A stretch of DNA of 34,428 nucleotides from Alistipes timonensis (GCA_023663385.1 JAMPHO010000001.1:556141-590568), one strand, 5' to 3'. Numbered from the stretch's first letter, positions 8,835 to 17,569 are shown. Notes: generated by a model not told the origin, from the letters alone. Numbers and translations are program-made.

Positions 8835-9353
8835 TTACTTGGCGGCGGGGGTGTCCTTCACGCCGAGCTTGGCCTTTACCAGGGGGGTGACGTCGGTAAC
8901 GTCGGTGCTGGTGTAGGCGGCGGCACCTTCGGGGAAAATCATCAGATAGCCGTTTTCAGCGCCCACGGCCTTGATGGCGTTCATCATCTTTTCCTGGATG
9001 GGCTGCATCAGCTGGGCCTGCTGGCGCTGGATGTCCTGCTGGGCGGTCTGGGCGAACTGCTGGGCTTTCTTGTCGAGTTCCTGAATGTCCTGCATGCGGC
9101 GCTCCTTGATCGACTGGAGGGTCTGGGGGTCCTTCTCAAGTTCCTGGTACTCGGTGAATTTCTTCTGGAGTTCCTCGTTGATTTTGGCGTACTCGCTCTC
9201 GTAGGTCTTGGAGGCCTCGGCCAGCTTGGTCTGGGCTTCGGCGAACTCGGCCATGTTGGGGAGGATTGCCTCTACGTCGACTACACCGAATTTCTGTGCC
9301 TGGGCGCAGAAGGGGAGGGCCACTACCAGGGCCATAAGGATTTTCTTGATCAT
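8835..9353 (-). CDS. OmpH/Skp-like periplasmic chaperone (second copy)
   Basis: A 172-residue OmpH-family protein, the Skp type of periplasmic chaperone that holds unfolded outer-membrane proteins on their way to BamA. A signal peptide ends at about CAQA-QKFG, giving mature QKFGVVDVEAILPNM. That is followed by a long charged, Gln/Glu/Lys-rich coiled coil (about 40-125) forming the Skp tentacles. It lies 60 bp after a paralogous ompH gene and closes the bamA operon, a tandem pair well known in Bacteroidota. It ends ahead of a hairpin terminator. Confidence 0.9.
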   Translation of the reverse strand: MIKKILMALVVALPFCAQAQKFGVVDVEAILPNMAEFAEAQTKLAEASKTYESEYAKINEELQKKFTEYQELEKDPQTLQSIKERRMQDIQELDKKAQQFAQTAQQDIQRQQAQLMQPIQEKMMNAIKAVGAENGYLMIFPEGAAAYTSTDVTDVTPLVKAKLGVKDTPAAK

Positions 9354-9413
9354 TTCTTTTGGTCTATTATTGTTTTGTTATTGATTTCGTTTCAGTGGTT
9401 GGAGAGGAGCGGG

Positions 9414-9929
9414 TCAGTTGGCGTAGCCGAGCTTGGCCAGCACCTCGTTGCTGACGTCGATGCGGGGCGAGGCGTAAACGATGTTGGCCGACGACGCGCG
9501 GTCGAATATCGCCTGGTAGCCGCGTTCCTCCGATACCTTCTTAACGGCGTTGTAAACGTCGTCCTGGATAGGCTTCATGAGGGTCTGGCGCTTCTTGTAG
9601 AGCTCACCCTCGGGGCCGAAGTACTTGTAGCGGAGCTGGGTGGCCTCCTCTTCCTTGGCCACGATTTCCTGTTCGCGCTTCTTCACCTGCTCCTCGGTGA
9701 GGAACACTTTGTCGGAGAGGTACTGCTTGTACATTCCGTCGGCTTCCTTGCTGACGGCCTCGACCTCCTTCTGCCAGCGCTGCGAGAGCTGGTTGAGCTG
9801 CTCGTTGGCCATTTCGTAGGCGGGCACGTTCTTTAGGATGTACTCCATGTCTACCAGGGCGAATTTCTGGGCTTGGGAGGCGGCGGCGCATCCTACGAGG
9901 AGCAGCAGGGAGAGAAGTATCTTTTTCAT
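9414..9929 (-). CDS. OmpH/Skp-like periplasmic chaperone (first copy)
   Basis: A 171-residue Skp-like chaperone. The start at 9929 is chosen because it gives a standard signal peptide (MKKILLSLLLLVGCAAASQA) before mature QKFALVDMEYILKNVP. The open frame runs 22 codons further upstream but adds a Pro/Arg-rich stretch unlike any leader. After the beta strand comes a long coiled coil rich in Lys, Glu and Gln (about 45-130), then a C-terminal strand region. It lies 144 bp behind bamA and 60 bp ahead of the second ompH. The two copies share the mature N-terminal pattern QKFxxVDxExIL, indicating an old duplication; they may bind different clients. Confidence 0.9.
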   Translation of the reverse strand: MKKILLSLLLLVGCAAASQAQKFALVDMEYILKNVPAYEMANEQLNQLSQRWQKEVEAVSKEADGMYKQYLSDKVFLTEEQVKKREQEIVAKEEEATQLRYKYFGPEGELYKKRQTLMKPIQDDVYNAVKKVSEERGYQAIFDRASSANIVYASPRIDVSNEVLAKLGYAN

Positions 9930-10073
9930 ATCCGTTTTTCTGTTTTTGTGGCCGGGGCGCCGGGGCGCCAAAGCCGGGGTTGTTTTTTCGGTCATTTACC
10001 ATTTAAGACAAATGGCGGGCCGAAAGGTTTAAACTCTGCCGTTTATACCATCCGCTGAGGGGTAGAGCGCTGG

Positions 10074-12728
10074 TTAGAACTCCTGGCCGAGGATGAAGTG
10101 GAAGTGCGAGCCACCCTTCTGGCCGAACACCTCGTCGAAGCCGTAGGCCCAGTCGATACCCATCATGCCGACCATCGGAAGGAAGATGCGCACGCCGGCG
10201 CCGGCCGAGCGCTTGAACGAGAAGGGTGAGAAGTCCTTCACGCGGGTCCAGGCGTTACCACCCTCGGCGAACACCAGACCGTAGATCGTGGTCGACGGCT
10301 GGAGCAGGAAGGGGAAGTGGAGCTCCAGGCCGAAGCGGGTGTAGGCGTAGCCCTCGCGGCCCCACGGGGTCAGCGAGCCGTTTTCGTAGCCGCGGAGCGC
10401 GATGGTCTCGGTAGCGTAGGTGTAGGAGCCGCTCATGCCGTCGCCGCCGACGTAGAAGGTTTCAAACGGCGAGCGGAGCCATTTGTTGTAGCTGCCTAAG
10501 AGGCCGATGTCGGCGCGGGTCATAAGCACCAGGGTCCACTTCCCGTCGGGGTCGGTCAGCGGGGTGTAGGTGCGCGACTTGAAGCGGAGCTTCCAGTACT
10601 CGATCCAGCGGTACAGCTCCTTCTTCGACTGGGTGGTGTTGGCCTTGTAGAGCTTCTCCCAGTCCTTCTTGCCCGAGAAGAGCGACGCGGGCGGGGTGAG
10701 TTGCAGGTTGAGCGAGAAAGTCGAGCCGCGGCGGGTATAGAGGGGGTTGTCGATCGAGTTGCGCTGAAGCGTCAGGCCCAGCACGAGGGCGTTCGACGTA
10801 CCGTTGTTCATATAGTAGAGGTACTCCCAGTTCTTGAGGTAGTACCAGTTGTAGGTCAGCTCGGTGGTGAAGGTGAAGTAGTCGTCGGGCCAGTTTAGGC
10901 GCTTGCCGAAGCCTATGGTCACGCCCGCCATCTGGAGCACCTTGTTGGGGTCGTAGGCGTTCTCGATCGACTGCTGGTAGTAGTCGTTGTAGTTCGAGCC
11001 GTAGCCATAGCCATAACCGTAGCCCCCATAGCCGCTGTAGAGGTAGGGGTTTGACCAGTTACTGTTGTAGTACGACGAGTTGACGCCCGTCTGGCGCGAG
11101 TAGTAGGCCGACACCGACAGCGAGTTGGGGCGCTTGCCGCCGAACCACGGGTCGAGGAACGAGATGGAGTACATCTGGTAGTAGCGGGCGTTGGTCTGCG
11201 CCGATATGGTGAACGTCTGCCCCTCGCCCTGCGGTATGATGCCGCGGTAGGTGCTCGGGTGGAACAGGTTCTTGATCGAGAAGTTGGTGAACTTCAGCGC
11301 CAGTTTACCAATGATGCCGGTCTGGCCCCAACCGAGCGAGAACTCAATTTGGTCGTTCGACTTCGATTCGAGGTTGAAGGCGATGTCGACCGTGCCGTTC
11401 TCCTCGTTGGGCTGGATGTCGGGCTGCATGTTCTCGGGGTTGAAGTGGCCGGTCTGGGCTATTTCGCGGAGCGAGCGCATCACGTCGTTCTTGCTGAAAA
11501 GCTCGCCCGGCTTCACGCGCAGGTCGCGGCGCACCACCTTCTCGTAGAGGCGGTCGTTGCCGGTGATCGCGACCTTGTTGATTCGCGCCTGCGGACCCTC
11601 GAACATGCGGAGCTCCAGGTCGATGGAGTCCCCTTTGATGTTCTTCTCGATGGGCACGAGCTGGAAGAAGAGGTAGCCGCGGTCCATATAGGCGCCGCTT
11701 ACGGCGTCCTCGTCCTCCTGGAGGCGTTTTTTGAGTTTCTTCTGGTTGTAGACGTCGCCGGGTTCCATGCCGAGCACATAGTTGAGCTGGTCGGTGTTGT
11801 AGAGCGTGTTGCCCACCCAGTTGATGTCCTTGATGTAGTATTTCTTGCCTTCGTCGATGTCGATGTACACGTCGACCTTGTTCTCGTCGTAGGGCACCAC
11901 GGAGTCGGCCACGATTTTGGCGTCGCGGTAGCCCAACTCGTTGTATTTCTCGATGATGCGGTCGAGGTCACCCTCGTAGTCCTCTTGCACGAACTTCTTC
12001 TGCGAGAAGAGTTTCAGCAGGTTGCTCCCCTCGTTGGTTTTCTTGATCACGCGCTTGAGCTTGAAGTCGGAGAGCACTTCGTTGCCCGAGAGGTATATCT
12101 TGTGGACCTTTACCTTCGAGTGCTTGTCGACGGCGATGGTCACTATCATCTCGTTCTTGTTGCTCAGGTCCTCGTCGAGCTTGATTTTTACGGTCGCGTT
12201 GCCGAAACCCTTGTCGGCGAAGTATTTCTTGGTGATGTCGGTGGCGCGGTTCACAATGTTCTGCGTGATCTGGTTCCCCTTCATCAGCTGCAGGCGCTTC
12301 TGAAGGTCGTCGCGCTCACCCTTCTTCATCCCGACGTATTTCACCTCCGAGATGCGGGGCTGGGTGCGCAGGTTCAGGCGCAGCCATACCTTGTCGCCGG
12401 CGATTTTCTCAACCACCACCTGCGCCTGGGCGAAAAGCCCCTGGCGCATCAGGCGCTTCACGGCCGTCGTCACGTCGTTGCCCGGAATCTCGATGCGGTC
12501 GCCGAGTTTCAGGCCGGAGTAACCCAGCACGATGTAGTCCTCGTAGTTGTCGGCGCCGCTGACGCTCAGTCCGGCGATTTCGTAGGTCGAGGGTAGGGCG
12601 GTGTAGACCACCGGCGGGTTGTATATCGTGTCGACGCGTTCCTGCGCGCCCGCTTTGGGCGCGGCGATCGCGAGCAGCGAGGCGAGGAGGGTGAGAATCG
12701 TGAATCGGCGAGTCGTGATGTATCGCAT
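10074..12728 (-). CDS. bamA: Outer membrane assembly factor BamA
   Basis: BamA, the Omp85-family core of the machine that inserts beta-barrel proteins into the outer membrane. The 884-residue protein starts at 12728, where MRYITTRRFTILTLLASLL begins a signal peptide. The frame is open for a further 212 codons upstream, but that part is antisense-like and overlaps uppS. Residues about 40-460 hold repeated POTRA domains and about 470-884 form the barrel. The conserved barrel block FYVGGDGMSGSYTYATE is present, as is IDWAYGFDEVFG near the end. An unusual Gly/Tyr-rich loop at about 562-577 (GYGGYGYGYGYG) lies in the barrel, probably at the cell surface. It is 47 bp behind uppS and ahead of two ompH genes, the classic Bacteroidota order. 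Confidence 0.95.
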   Translation of the reverse strand: MRYITTRRFTILTLLASLLAIAAPKAGAQERVDTIYNPPVVYTALPSTYEIAGLSVSGADNYEDYIVLGYSGLKLGDRIEIPGNDVTTAVKRLMRQGLFAQAQVVVEKIAGDKVWLRLNLRTQPRISEVKYVGMKKGERDDLQKRLQLMKGNQITQNIVNRATDITKKYFADKGFGNATVKIKLDEDLSNKNEMIVTIAVDKHSKVKVHKIYLSGNEVLSDFKLKRVIKKTNEGSNLLKLFSQKKFVQEDYEGDLDRIIEKYNELGYRDAKIVADSVVPYDENKVDVYIDIDEGKKYYIKDINWVGNTLYNTDQLNYVLGMEPGDVYNQKKLKKRLQEDEDAVSGAYMDRGYLFFQLVPIEKNIKGDSIDLELRMFEGPQARINKVAITGNDRLYEKVVRRDLRVKPGELFSKNDVMRSLREIAQTGHFNPENMQPDIQPNEENGTVDIAFNLESKSNDQIEFSLGWGQTGIIGKLALKFTNFSIKNLFHPSTYRGIIPQGEGQTFTISAQTNARYYQMYSISFLDPWFGGKRPNSLSVSAYYSRQTGVNSSYYNSNWSNPYLYSGYGGYGYGYGYGSNYNDYYQQSIENAYDPNKVLQMAGVTIGFGKRLNWPDDYFTFTTELTYNWYYLKNWEYLYYMNNGTSNALVLGLTLQRNSIDNPLYTRRGSTFSLNLQLTPPASLFSGKKDWEKLYKANTTQSKKELYRWIEYWKLRFKSRTYTPLTDPDGKWTLVLMTRADIGLLGSYNKWLRSPFETFYVGGDGMSGSYTYATETIALRGYENGSLTPWGREGYAYTRFGLELHFPFLLQPSTTIYGLVFAEGGNAWTRVKDFSPFSFKRSAGAGVRIFLPMVGMMGIDWAYGFDEVFGQKGGSHFHFILGQEF

Positions 12729-12775
12729 AATGTATCTCTTCGGGCGAATGGTTGATCGTGGCGGGGAGCGGCGTG

Positions 12776-13540
12776 TCAGCCCTGGCTCCCGGCGGTTATT
12801 TGTTCGCTTGTCAGGCCGAAGCGGCGCTCGCGGCTCTGATAGCGTATTATGGCGTTGAGGAAGTCCTCCTTTGAATAGTCGGGCCAGTATTTGTTGGTAA
12901 CGTCGATTTCGGCGTAGGCTATCTCCCAGAGGAGGAAGTTGCTGACGCGCATATCCCCCCCGGTGCGTATGAGCAGGTCGGGGTCCTGAGCGGGGAGTGT
13001 CGCCGTCGACAGGCGGGCGGCCAGCGCCTCCTCGTCGATAGCCGAGGGGTCGATTTTCCCCGCGGCGGCGTCGGCGGCCAGGGAGCGGGCGGCGTTGGCC
13101 AGGTCCCAGCGCCCCGAGTAGCTCAGGGCCAGGTTGAGAACCAGCCCGGTGCAGTGGGCCGTCGCGTCGAAGCAACCCTGCAGGCGGCGTTTGGGGTCGG
13201 CGGGCATGCGGTCGAAGTCGCCGATCATGCGCAGCCTCACGTTGTTCTTGATCAGGTCGGCGGTCTCCCGCTCGATGGCGATCCCTATGAGGTGCATCAG
13301 GGCATCGACCTCGGCCTGGGGGCGGTTCCAGTTCTCGGTCGAGAAAGCGTAGAGGGTGAGGCACTTCACGCCCGCCTCCGACGCGATTTCCGTGATGCGG
13401 CGCACCGTGTTTACCCCCTCGACGTGCCCTTCCGAGCGGTCGAGGCCCCGTGCCTGGGCCCAGCGTCCGTTGCCGTCCATGATGATGGCCACATGGGCGG
13501 GCACCGCGGCGCGGTTTATTTTGTCGAGAAGCTCTTTCAC
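12776..13540 (-). CDS. uppS: Isoprenyl transferase (undecaprenyl diphosphate synthase)
   Basis: Cis-prenyltransferase that condenses isopentenyl diphosphate onto farnesyl diphosphate to make undecaprenyl diphosphate, the carrier lipid for peptidoglycan and surface glycans. The 254 residues are typical. The catalytic Asp22 sits in IIMDGNGRWAQARG. Other family blocks are LTLYAFSTENWNRP, LALSYSGRWD, DLLIRTGGDMRVSNFLLWE and RERRFG. It lies 18 bp after porG and 47 bp ahead of bamA, so carrier-lipid supply and barrel assembly share a transcript. Confidence 0.96.
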   Translation of the reverse strand: MKELLDKINRAAVPAHVAIIMDGNGRWAQARGLDRSEGHVEGVNTVRRITEIASEAGVKCLTLYAFSTENWNRPQAEVDALMHLIGIAIERETADLIKNNVRLRMIGDFDRMPADPKRRLQGCFDATAHCTGLVLNLALSYSGRWDLANAARSLAADAAAGKIDPSAIDEEALAARLSTATLPAQDPDLLIRTGGDMRVSNFLLWEIAYAEIDVTNKYWPDYSKEDFLNAIIRYQSRERRFGLTSEQITAGSQG

Positions 13541-13558
13541 TGCTTGTTTCTTTCTAAA

Positions 13559-14239
13559 TCAGTCGACATAATGGCAGGTTGAGCACCTTTTGCCGAATTC
13601 ATAGGTGAGAGATATGGAGATGTCGGAATACCAGTCGGTGTTCCTGACAAACGAGGTCTGTATCTGGTGCAGGTCGGCCAGCGGGCCGTCCATATGGTCG
13701 TTGAATACCTTGGTAATCGAGAACTCAAGCCCGAGGTTGAGCCGCTCGCGCAGCTTGTACTTCACCCCGAAGGCCATCGGGATGTTGAACCCCACAGCCG
13801 TCTGACCCTCGCAGCTCGCCAGCGACACCCCGACTCCGGCGGCCAGGTAGGGGCTTATGCGCTTCAGCTGCTTGTAGGTTTCGCCGATGCCGTAGGGGAG
13901 GAAGTTGAACTCCACGCGTCCCCCGAGGTCGTAGACCGTCGATTTGAAGCTGTACTGGGCCCCTCCGGGGAGCACGTCGTCCATCCCCTTGGTGTCGCCG
14001 CTCAGCCCCATGGCGTTGAACACGGCGCGCACCGCCCAGCGCACGTCGGGCAGGTAGCGGAACGATACGCCCCCGGCGAATCCGGGGTGCGCGAATATGT
14101 TGCTCGAAGCGTCACCCGCGTAGCCCGACATACCGAGCTGGCCGCCGATGTCGAACCGGTAGCTCTCTTCCTGGGCCGACACCCTCAGCGGGAATATCGC
14201 CAGAATCACGGGTAGGAGTAACAACAGGAGTCTCTTCAC
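13559..14239 (-). CDS. porG: PorG-like outer-membrane beta-barrel protein (DUF6089)
   Basis: A 226-residue outer-membrane barrel of the DUF6089 family. Members include PorG of Porphyromonas gingivalis, which associates with the PorK/PorN ring of the T9SS. The start is a GTG at 14239 giving the signal peptide VKRLLLLLLPVILAIFPLRV followed by SAQ. It overlaps the preceding stop by 4 bp. Alternating strand patterns run to the C-terminus, with family blocks YGIGETYKQLKRISPYLAAG and GLEFSITKVFNDHMDGPLAD. The near-C-terminal CSTCHY is kept. The order porG-uppS-bamA-ompH-ompH matches the one I recall from P. gingivalis. Family membership is firm; the T9SS role is inferred from that relative and the T9SS operon elsewhere in the window. 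Confidence 0.8.
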   Translation of the reverse strand: MKRLLLLLLPVILAIFPLRVSAQEESYRFDIGGQLGMSGYAGDASSNIFAHPGFAGGVSFRYLPDVRWAVRAVFNAMGLSGDTKGMDDVLPGGAQYSFKSTVYDLGGRVEFNFLPYGIGETYKQLKRISPYLAAGVGVSLASCEGQTAVGFNIPMAFGVKYKLRERLNLGLEFSITKVFNDHMDGPLADLHQIQTSFVRNTDWYSDISISLTYEFGKRCSTCHYVD

Positions 14240-15669
14240 TGCAGGGGCTTGAACAGTAGGTGGTTTACGGCGCCCCGGCGGTACTGGGGCAGCAGGTTGC
14301 CTCGGTCGTCGCGACCCCCGAAGAGGTACAGCAGGGGCACTTCCCACTGCTCGATGGGCTTTACCGCCTTCGGCAGAGCGCCCGAGGGGGTGAACGTCGA
14401 GTCGAACTCTATGAGGTCGGCCCCGTAGAGGGCGGGTATGTAGGTCGGGAGTTGGAGCAGGTCGGCGGCTTTCTGCCAATTGAGGCCCAGGTCGCGGGAG
14501 ATGTACACGTCGCGACTCACGGCGGTCGAAGTGCGCCCCCCGATGGCGAGGAGCACCCGCGCGGTCTTCACGCGCCAGGTCACGGTGTCGGTCTCGCACA
14601 CCGTGGTGGCCGCCATGGCGTAACCCTCGGCGGCGGGGAGCCCGGTGCCGATCGAGGCCCAGGCGGTACCGTCAAAGGCCCAGGTGGCCCCTGTCAGCGC
14701 GCCGCTCGCGGTGCGACCCCCGGCGATCATAATTTGGGACGCGGAGGCCCATTTCGTTGTGAACGAGGCCCCGGCGGAGTTGCCCGAGGCGGGGAAGGTC
14801 GAGGGAAGCTGCTGGCTCAGGCCCGAAGGATGGCTCACTGCCGTCAGCGCGCCGTTTACCTCCTTGGTGCCGAGGAGCTTGCCGCCGTATGTGGCGGTAA
14901 TCCCCTTCCAGCTCTCGCCGGTCGAAGTCCAGGTGGCGCCGTCGGCGCTCGTCAGCAGGTCGCCGTCGGTGGCCAGTATGTACAGGGCCTGGTCGGTGGC
15001 CGAGAAGCTCTCGCAGGATACGCTCTTGGGGAACGATACCCCCTGCTTCTGCCAGTTGTCGGCATACGGGTCGGCGCCGATGGCGAGCGAGTAGGAGCCG
15101 CCGTTGGCGGTAAGGCAGTAGGCTTTACCCTTGAAAGCCACGGTTTTCTGCGATGTCGGGGCCTGGAGGGTGGTCGGCAGCGGCTTAACGTCGAACTTCG
15201 ACCAGTATAGCGAGTCGGTGGCTACCCGGTGAACGTTCACCTTGACCTCGTAGACGCGCTCCTGTTTCTCGTTGGCGCTTTTGAGGCGCAGCGAAACCGC
15301 TCCGTGCGAAAAGTCGATTTTCTGATTGGGGGAAGTGAGGTAGTTGATCACGGTGTCCTCCTTCTCCGGGCGCGTCACCGTGAACTCGGCAACGGACACC
15401 TGGTCGGTCGACATCGTCACCGCCAGCCCGCTCACGTCGGTGCCGCAGGGTAGGGAGTCGGCGTTGAAAATCCTTGCCCCGTTGAGGTCTATCGTGAAGA
15501 AAACCGAGTCAAGGTTGTTGAGCACGGTGTTGTTCCTGTTCAGGGAGAACGCCGTTACGGCGACCCCGTCGTAATTGACCGGCGCGTATTCGTAGTCGGA
15601 GGAGCCGCCGTTGCAGCCGGCCAGTATGGCTGTCGCGATTGCCGCTCCGAATATAAGTCCTTTTTTCAT
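14236..15669 (-). CDS. DUF6242 lipoprotein with propeller-like repeats
   Basis: A 477-residue lipoprotein. The start at 15669 gives MKKGLIFGAAIATAILAGCN with lipobox Cys19. The frame opens earlier, at 15786, but that would start at or before the predicted transcription start and lacks a leader. The N-terminal part (about 25-150) looks like an Ig-like/cadherin-like domain. The remainder contains BNR/Kelch-like turns such as DGDLLTSADGATWTSTG, IMIAGGR, YISRDLGLNWQKA and LYLFGGRDD, suggesting a beta-propeller. I recognise it as DUF6242; the function is unknown. It heads the porG-uppS-bamA-ompH operon and its stop overlaps the porG GTG (GTGA), so porG translation is probably coupled to it. Confidence 0.8.
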   Translation of the reverse strand: MKKGLIFGAAIATAILAGCNGGSSDYEYAPVNYDGVAVTAFSLNRNNTVLNNLDSVFFTIDLNGARIFNADSLPCGTDVSGLAVTMSTDQVSVAEFTVTRPEKEDTVINYLTSPNQKIDFSHGAVSLRLKSANEKQERVYEVKVNVHRVATDSLYWSKFDVKPLPTTLQAPTSQKTVAFKGKAYCLTANGGSYSLAIGADPYADNWQKQGVSFPKSVSCESFSATDQALYILATDGDLLTSADGATWTSTGESWKGITATYGGKLLGTKEVNGALTAVSHPSGLSQQLPSTFPASGNSAGASFTTKWASASQIMIAGGRTASGALTGATWAFDGTAWASIGTGLPAAEGYAMAATTVCETDTVTWRVKTARVLLAIGGRTSTAVSRDVYISRDLGLNWQKAADLLQLPTYIPALYGADLIEFDSTFTPSGALPKAVKPIEQWEVPLLYLFGGRDDRGNLLPQYRRGAVNHLLFKPLQ

Positions 15670-15688
15670 GCAAGCATATCTGGTTGCC

Positions 15689-15702
15689 GCGCCCGCGGGC
15701 GC
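15689..15702. other. Perfect 14-bp GC palindrome in a 5' leader
   Basis: GCGCCCGCGGGCGC is fully self-complementary. It falls in the predicted leader of the DUF6242 lipoprotein mRNA, about 20 nt before the start codon, where it could hide or space the initiation region. No protein-binding site is recognised. Confidence 0.4.
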
Positions 15703-15790
15703 CTCCCGGGTATTATACGACCAAGCCGGAATTTCCGGTATTCGGGGAGCTCCTGTCACAGTCGGGAACGGGCATATTCTGTTCAAATTG

Positions 15791-15798
15791 CAAAGTTA
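15791..15798 (-). promoter_or_regulatory. Bacteroidota -7 box for lipoprotein-porG-uppS-bamA operon
   Basis: The minus strand reads TAACTTTG, an exact TAnnTTTG match, 121 bp upstream of the lipoprotein start. It implies a leader of roughly 115 nt containing a GC palindrome and a CCGGAAATTCCGG hairpin. No clear -33 element was identified. Confidence 0.5.
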
Positions 15799-15910
15799 GC
15801 AACTTCCCTTAACGCCCGCAACTTTCCCGCTGAATTTAAATAATTTTTTCTTTTAACCCACCCTCCCCGCTTGGAGTGTGTAGCGCCCCTCCCCCGCTAC
15901 ACACTCTTCC

Positions 15911-16066
15911 CCTTTTTCCCATAACTCCCAAATTTCCCATATTTCCCAATTCTCCCAATTTTCCCAATTTTCCCAAAATCCTCAACACTCCCCTTCACCT
16001 CTCACCCTTCACTCCCTTCACTCTCTTCTCACCCTTCACTCCCTTCACTCCCTTCACTCTCTTCCC
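15911..16066 (-). repeat. Degenerate 9-bp-period tandem array, copy 1
   Basis: Fills most of the 400-bp gap between the lipoprotein and fucosidase genes. The plus strand has seven units of CCCA plus five A/T-rich bases (15918 onward), a short junction, then units of CCCTTCACT or CTCTTCnnn up to 16066, all on a 9-bp step. The minus strand, which is the fucosidase mRNA sense, therefore has G3 tracts spaced by about 6 nt, a pattern that can form G-quadruplexes. The array starts 4 bp after the fucosidase stop codon. The rest of the gap (15670-15910) is leader and promoter of the lipoprotein gene. Confidence 0.85.
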
Positions 16067-16069
16067 CCC

Positions 16070-17569
16070 CTATCGTTGTGGCTTCGTCTCGGGTTCGTCG
16101 ACTATCTCATAGCTGGCGTTGTTCATTGGCTTTCTCTTGAACCGCGGTAGCTTCGTGTTGAATTCGAGCGCGACAACAGGCAGCACGCCTCCCGGCGACC
16201 GCTCTGGCAGCGTGAGGTAGACCCCGTCGCCCGAATTCCGAAAAGCCACAGGCTCCCCGTTGTGGAGCATCCTGGCCGACGCCGCTTCCTTGAACACTTT
16301 CAGCAGCAGCTCCTCATTCTTTTCGGGCCAGTAATCAATATAGAGGTATACCGTGGTGCCCCCTCTTTCGCGCTGTTTTTGCGAGCAGTAGCCCCATTCA
16401 GGCTTTTTTATAGTCATGCGTTCCACTCCGTAAACCGCCTCGCCGTATTTCTCCATCCATTTGCCGATCTCCTTCAATCGGTCGATGTTGGGCGCGGGTA
16501 CGTTGCCCTTTCCGTCAGGCCCGATGTTGAGTAGGAAGTTGCCCCCCTTCGACACTATGTCAACAAGATTGTGAATCAGTGTTTCCGCCGGTTTCCAGGT
16601 GGTGCCCCGGGCTTTGTAGCCCCAGCTGTCGCATATGGTCATGCAGGTTTCCCAGTCAGTGCCGTCAAGCTCCTTTGCCGAGGGGATGGTCTGTTCGGGA
16701 GTCTTGTAGTCCCCCGTGAACTCGCTGCTGCCGCGTATCAGTCTGTCGTTGGTAATTATGTGGGGATAGTTTTCCAGCAGTTCGGTCATGGCGCGGGCGT
16801 ACTCCTCTGTCATGGCCGAAGGCGTGTCCCAGAATATTACGCTTATGTCGTCGCCGTGGCGTTCCAGAAGCTCCCTGACCTGCCCAAGGGCCACCTGCTC
16901 GAAATACTCGTCGCGGCTCCGGGTCTGCTGCGCCGGATCCCAGCTCCCACCATGGGCCTCGGTGTAGGCGTCGATTTTCTCCGCCTCGGGGTTGGGCCAA
17001 CCCTGGCTCATCGGGCGTCGGTGCGTGGTCCCGCCGGGATTGTTCCAGTCCTGCAACTGTGAATAATATATGCCGAATTTCATTCCCTGATTTTTGCAGG
17101 CCTCCGCCAGCTCTCCTACCACGTCGCGGCCAAAGGGGGTGAAGTCCGCGATGTTGAACTCGCTTGCGTCACTTTGGAACATCGCGAATCCGTCGTGGTG
17201 TTTGGCTGTGAGCACCAAATACTTCATCCCGGCACCCTTGGCCAGGGCGGCTATCGAGTCGGCGTTGAAATCCTCGGGGTTGAAATGCCTTGCCCGCTCT
17301 TGATATTCTGCAACAGGGATTTTGCATCGGTTCATAATCCAGGCGGCGTCGCCGACTCGTTGCAGGTAGCCGTTGTAAACGCCGCCCCATTGGGCGTACG
17401 GGCCCCAGTGGACGAACATGCCGAAATGGGCGTCGCGCCACCACCGCATCTTCTCCGTCTGGGCCGCGCTCTCTTTCAGCCGCTCTCCCTGCTTCGCCGC
17501 GGTCGTGGCTCCGGCGCTCATGGCGCTGATCGCGAGCGCCAGCAAAGCTGTCAGTAATTCTCTTTTCAT
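16070..17569 (-). CDS. GH29 alpha-L-fucosidase, exported
   Basis: Hydrolyses terminal alpha-L-fucose from host or milk glycans. The start at 17569 gives a signal peptide (MKRELLTALLALAISAMSAG) and a 499-residue protein of normal family length; the frame runs upstream without leader character. GH29 blocks are present: MRWWRDAHFGMFVHWGPYA (41-59), YLVLTAKHHDGFAMF (117-131) and FGIYYSQLQDW (165-175). The predicted nucleophile is Asp248 in VIFWDTP. The C-terminal part (about 380-499) is a beta-sandwich-like region. No lipobox is seen, so it is probably periplasmic. It stands alone, without SusC/SusD neighbours, between two period-9 arrays. Mucin glycan use is a plausible role, shared in theme with the sialate esterase at the window start. 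Confidence 0.93.
   Translation of the reverse strand: MKRELLTALLALAISAMSAGATTAAKQGERLKESAAQTEKMRWWRDAHFGMFVHWGPYAQWGGVYNGYLQRVGDAAWIMNRCKIPVAEYQERARHFNPEDFNADSIAALAKGAGMKYLVLTAKHHDGFAMFQSDASEFNIADFTPFGRDVVGELAEACKNQGMKFGIYYSQLQDWNNPGGTTHRRPMSQGWPNPEAEKIDAYTEAHGGSWDPAQQTRSRDEYFEQVALGQVRELLERHGDDISVIFWDTPSAMTEEYARAMTELLENYPHIITNDRLIRGSSEFTGDYKTPEQTIPSAKELDGTDWETCMTICDSWGYKARGTTWKPAETLIHNLVDIVSKGGNFLLNIGPDGKGNVPAPNIDRLKEIGKWMEKYGEAVYGVERMTIKKPEWGYCSQKQRERGGTTVYLYIDYWPEKNEELLLKVFKEAASARMLHNGEPVAFRNSGDGVYLTLPERSPGGVLPVVALEFNTKLPRFKRKPMNNASYEIVDEPETKPQR

Noticed and set aside
11259..12596. 445-codon plus-strand frame opposite bamA
   Set aside because: Translation is a repetitive Val/Leu/His/Glu-rich shadow of bamA codons with no recognisable domain.
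12729..13364. 212-codon N-terminal extension of bamA
   Set aside because: Overlaps uppS in another frame, is Arg/Pro-rich, and the signal peptide begins only at 12728.
15911..16112. Small plus-strand protein with FPNFPNF and FTPFTPF repeats over the period-9 array (and its twin at 17575-17870)
   Set aside because: A 9-bp period always yields a 3-residue repeat. There is no start context or conservation cue, and the array is better read as a nucleic-acid repeat.
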